64,000 nt of DNA from Epiperipatus broadwayi (Eukaryota; Onychophora; Udeonychophora; Euonychophora; Peripatidae): contig JAQFVV010006453.1 in NCBI GenBank assembly GCA_028023455.1, positions 62,001 through 126,000 on the forward strand. Direction: 5' to 3'. The notes under the pieces were generated by a model. The model did not search any database. It worked only from the letters and a program-made list of their open reading frames with translations, and was not told the DNA's origin. The position numbers and the translations under genes are program-made. Positions 60,003-64,000 of the stretch are shown here, one piece after another (the first letter of the stretch is position 1; each line of letters starts with the position of its first letter).

Positions 60003-60257
60003 AATTATTCTGAAAAAGTTTTGCAAGGAATTTAGATTTTTTTTTTTTGCTTCAATTTATAAGTAAGAATAGCCAGGTGCCCATTTACCAATGAATATTT
60101 GGAGGATTATCTTAATTGGAGATGGCTAATTACTTGAAAAATAAATTAAGTTTACCAGTAATCTGGGAAAAAAAAAACCTGCAAATTCAATCGAAACTCT
60201 AACTTCAGATTTTGAGCAGATCAGGCAGATATAGTAAAGCTCACTTATATATATATG

Positions 60258-60480
60258 TATGCAAAAAAATAATAAAATACAGAAAAAAATGGCTTGTGTA
60301 TAAAATTAGTTTAATATTTCAACCAGAGGACTGGTTTTCATCAGAAAGAAAAATAAGACAACACAGCCATTTTACTATATATGTATATTTCTTTCTGATG
60401 AAAACCAGTCCTCTGGTTGAAATATTAAAGTAATTTTATACCCAAGTAATTTTTTTCTGTATTTTATTATTATTTTTGTA
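60258..60480. mobile_element. Hairpin element with about 95-bp arms
   Basis: Left arm 60258-60353 and right arm 60387-60480 are near-perfect reverse complements: AATATTTCAACCAGAGGACT and GGTTTTCATCAGAAAGAAA on the left against TTTCTTTCTGATGAAAACC and AGTCCTCTGGTTGAAATATT on the right; the outer AATAAAATACAGAAAAAAAT is also mirrored. The loop is 33 bp. A fragment of the same sequence is at 48.3 kb. Confidence 0.88.
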
Positions 60481-60497
60481 TATATTTCCTTTAGTTA

Positions 60498-60502
<5 letters not shown>

Positions 60503-60588
<86 letters not shown>
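60503..60588. repeat. (AT)n microsatellite
   Basis: About 43 uninterrupted TA units, next to the hairpin element. Confidence 0.97.
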
Positions 60589-60591
<3 letters not shown>

Positions 60592-63500
60592 ACTAAATTA
60601 AGTGATCAAAGAATCAAGATTCAAATATTCAAATATTATCATACCTGAGTAGTCTATAATATATAAGATCATAATATTTAAAATGACGTTGGATTAAATG
60701 AAACATACTCCTGGATAATAGCTATAATAGTAAATAAATATTAAAATGATGAGTAGGAATAAATTAAACATATTTCTATAATTAGAAATTAAAGATATCA
60801 CAGTATCAATAATTATAAACAATAATGCCTGTAGACTAGTCATTTAAGGTGTCTGGCCTATTTCAAACCCTAGTTAGGCAGGCATTGTATCCTCAATAAA
60901 CAAGTAGATCAAACTATAAGCAATCATTATTCAGAACAAACTATTATAACTCAGGTATATGGAAATCAAGTGAGTGAGTACACTGGTAACTCAATCAAAT
61001 ATCTCTCAATATATCCAACTGTAGATTTTACTCACTTTTATCCCTTGGTTGGATCTCAAGTGCATATCTACGTGAAGAACAAGTGAATATGGTCTATCAG
61101 GGTGCCACTAGGTTAGCTGGACCTAGACAAAGTTATATTTATAACTTTTTCACATGTACCAGGTTTGAATCCCTTTTTGGTACTTTATTTCTAATAAGAA
61201 TGGAGGATTTTGCTTTTAAACCCATATCACTGTATGCAATAATATTTAGTTAAACATAAAACATCCTTAAACTAAAGTGGAGTATATAAATTCATTAGAC
61301 AGAAATCATTTCTTAGATCTCAACATAATAAATGCGTTTCAATATTTTTCTTTACAAGTTTTACTAGCTCAGATTATTATTATTAATTTAGGATGGCAAT
61401 TCACTCATCCTTGCATGAAATAGATGGTGGAATGGTGGTTATTATAATAATAATAATAAGAAATCAATATTTATTTATGGCCTTTAAATGTTTAAACAGC
61501 TCATTAATTAAAACGTGATGATGACGATGATGATAATGATAACGATAATGGTTAACCACAGCTTTAGGACTAAGCCTAATCATAAACCTAATTTTTATAA
61601 AGAAATTCATAATTATTGCTTAATTTTAGTATATCTAATTGGAACTTAAATAGTTAATATTCACCTTGATGATGAATGATCACACTTAATAAAGACTACT
61701 CTTAATGAAATATATACGCCTCATTTAATAAAGTAAACTAATATTTATTGGTGCATTTCTAACATATACATAAAAATTTCTATATCTACATGAAAATTGA
61801 TATTAACAATAACAACAATAATCATAATCGACTGTTTTAAAATCATAACATTAATTTTAAATTCTTCCCCTTTCCCGTAAATGTATTTCAAATTGGATGT
61901 CACATTGACCATGACTTTCACTCCACGGGAAAATGTCTCAAAAAAATAAACACTCTTTTTTTCTTCTCTCTTTTCTCTTTCGCACACATACCTTTATAAA
62001 TCTAACATGTAAAGTACAATGACAAAATAAATGTTAGTAAAATTGGAAAGAGCAAGTTTTAGAAACAAGTTTTAAATTATTTTCTCCCCCTCCCTTCTAC
62101 CCTCTGAAATGCTATACTTTAACTTAAAACACAATACTCTAATATTCCTAATATTGCCTATTGTTTTACATTCACACACAATTACATATATGCAACAAGT
62201 ATTATATTATTATGTATGTGCATGTTTTATCCCTATAATAACAAAAAATATTATTTAAAACAAAATAATAATAAAAAAAATGTGTTACATATTAATAATA
62301 TTTCATAACTTTAAGATAATAGACAATCATAATTTTAGTACATATAAAATCATTAATGCTTATGTTTATCTTTATTAAGAAATTCGGGTTTCAATTGATC
62401 TTGGTTGTTTTAAAAGTTCTTTAAACAAAAATATACCACCCTGTTGCTAAAATTTTACTAAGTCTCTGATATCATAAAGAAAATATATAAAAAAAAACTT
62501 ATATTACCAGTTCTATTCTTTGTAGCGACTTCCAATAATTCAAATTTATCTTGTTCAATGTCTATATTTTGCAGCTACCATTTCCATTTTTCTTTGGAAC
62601 AATCTCTTTCTTGAGGTGTATAATTATTTGATGATGATGATCCTATTGAGGTTCTTTGCTTTAGTGGACAATTTGGAAATCATTATATGAACTTTTCCTC
62701 TCTTCCTATCAAGCATGATTCTTTTAGTGGATGAAGTACAGCAGTTGTTTTCACATTTATAATTTTTTTTGGGTTTAATCTCAGTTACTGGATTTAATTG
62801 AACTCGATATTTAACATTTATCTGTAGATTAATCATTTTTCTTCTGATAGCCTTCAAATGTGGGTGAATGCTTTCTTCTTTTTATTTAAAAACATTTCTC
62901 TCAGTTAGTTGAAAGGTGTAGAATATTATTTTTCAGACAAGACATCTTTTCTTTCTTATATGATGTGCTGGCTAGATGGTCTGGTCAACAGACGAGACAT
63001 ATATTAATTTTCTTACCCTGCCATTCTTATATCTTCAATCCTAAAAAAAAAAAATTAATAACAAAAAAAAGATTTCTGATTGAGATTTTTGTAGAGTTAA
63101 AAATGCTTGTCCTTTTAGTTTCAATATTTTTGAATCTCTATAATATCAACTGATTTTCCAGACTGCTTTTATATCTGATTTTTTTCTATTTTTGACCACC
63201 TCTTTTAATTAAATTTATAACTTATTTTCAACTAAATCGTTTATTAGCTGGATAGTACTAAAAATCTCACTATCCTGATTTTTAGACAAACTTTTGTTTT
63301 GACAGAACAAATAGTCTTAATCCTTTTTTTTACACCTATGTAACATCTCAAATTTGAGTTTCTTTCTTTTGATCTTAAGATGAGACATTTTTAAAATTAG
63401 ACTTCTCACATTGTCTCTAAGTTTTTCAACAGAAAAACAACCCTCATAATACAAAATTGTTGAGTAAAAAAAAAAAAAATTAACAGATTTTCTTTTTTTT

Positions 63501-64000
63501 CTTTCAATATTTAATAAATAAAAATGTAGTTTATGTATGCAATGTACACACACACTCATTCAAATTATTTATAAACTGACATTAAAATAATCTAATTGCT
63601 AGCTTAGTAATTATAACCCTAACATTTAAAATTAAATCCTTAGCTTCTAAATCCAAATTACAGTTATAGAAAAGCAAAAATAGAAGTATAGAATAAGATA
63701 TTAAAATTTAGCAAGTGTAGGTTAGTTTTAAAGAAAGTTAATATGTAAAATTTAAAAGTGGCTAACTAAATAGCTTTTATAACACACACTGCCTATACAT
63801 ATGCGTTGTAACTTTATATTTTTAACAATAAATAATAATTAAATACTGAATAATTAACTGTGTGTACTACTCTTTTTGAGTTTTTATCAACACACAGACA
63901 AATAAAGAATATAACTGTTGTCCCACTCTCTTTCTGCCTTAAGCTTTTAAAACTTGATCTTGTAGGGTTTAAACTTGGATGCCCTACAGCTTCCTTTTTA
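60589..64000. other. AT-rich DNA without recognised gene
   Basis: A less AT-rich patch at about 60835-61160 (GTGTCTGGCCTATTTCAAAC, CAGGGTGCCACTAGGTTAGC) has no open frame or repeat partner here. Frames of 62-80 codons on both strands after 61.7 kb are low-complexity. (GAT)n-like runs occur near 61515-61550. Confidence 0.45.

Overview
The window is a very AT-rich stretch of nuclear DNA from an animal, almost certainly an invertebrate. Evidence: no long host reading frame, dense decayed non-LTR retrotransposons with metazoan-type APE endonuclease and reverse transcriptase, tRNA-derived SINEs, hairpin MITEs, long (AT)n and tetranucleotide arrays. I cannot fix the lineage from sequence alone; an AT-rich mollusc or other lophotrochozoan is my guess, not a conclusion. 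No operons, bacterial signals, CRISPR arrays or rRNA genes are visible.

Layout. 0-7.8 kb: a possible copia-type RT fossil, tRNA-derived SINEs (two abutting at 2 kb, one at 6.6 kb with a perfect 15-bp target-site duplication), a decayed LINE 3' end, and a minus-strand LINE copy that keeps only its 5' half. 9.6-9.7 kb: the only candidate host coding exon, 12 codons ending at a strong GTAAGA donor. 11-21 kb: fold-back elements, another SINE, a G-rich block that looks like an assembly artefact, and a 1.52-kb pogo/Tigger-like element with a CENP-B-type helix-turn-helix remnant. 21-30 kb: a 131-bp tandem duplication, a 692-bp TCTG/TCTA microsatellite with 153 uninterrupted TCTA units, a MITE family with 27-bp perfect inverted repeats, and remnants of two LINE families. 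30-44 kb: mostly unique AT-rich DNA, then a dense run of hairpin elements (35.8, 37.1, 37.6, 38.0, 43.3, 44.1 kb) and a hAT-like element at 42.4 kb. 45-58 kb: three plus-strand copies of one RTE-like LINE. One (54916-58181) is complete in length with an 11-bp target-site duplication; one (48.4-52.8 kb) is split by a polyadenylated retrocopy; one is a 5'-truncated copy with a 9-bp duplication. 58-64 kb: a MITE copy, another hairpin, a long (AT)n array and unremarkable AT-rich DNA.

How parts relate. The RTE-like LINE is the dominant autonomous family: eight copies or fragments by eye, all with disrupted reading frames, so no copy here can make a full-length protein. The SINEs and the retrocopy are non-autonomous passengers of some LINE machinery, and the hairpin elements are non-autonomous DNA-transposon derivatives. 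The window is best read as an intergenic or intronic repeat landscape. I found no convincing new multi-gene system; the most interesting material is the hairpin-element cluster, the nested insertions and the pogo-like element.
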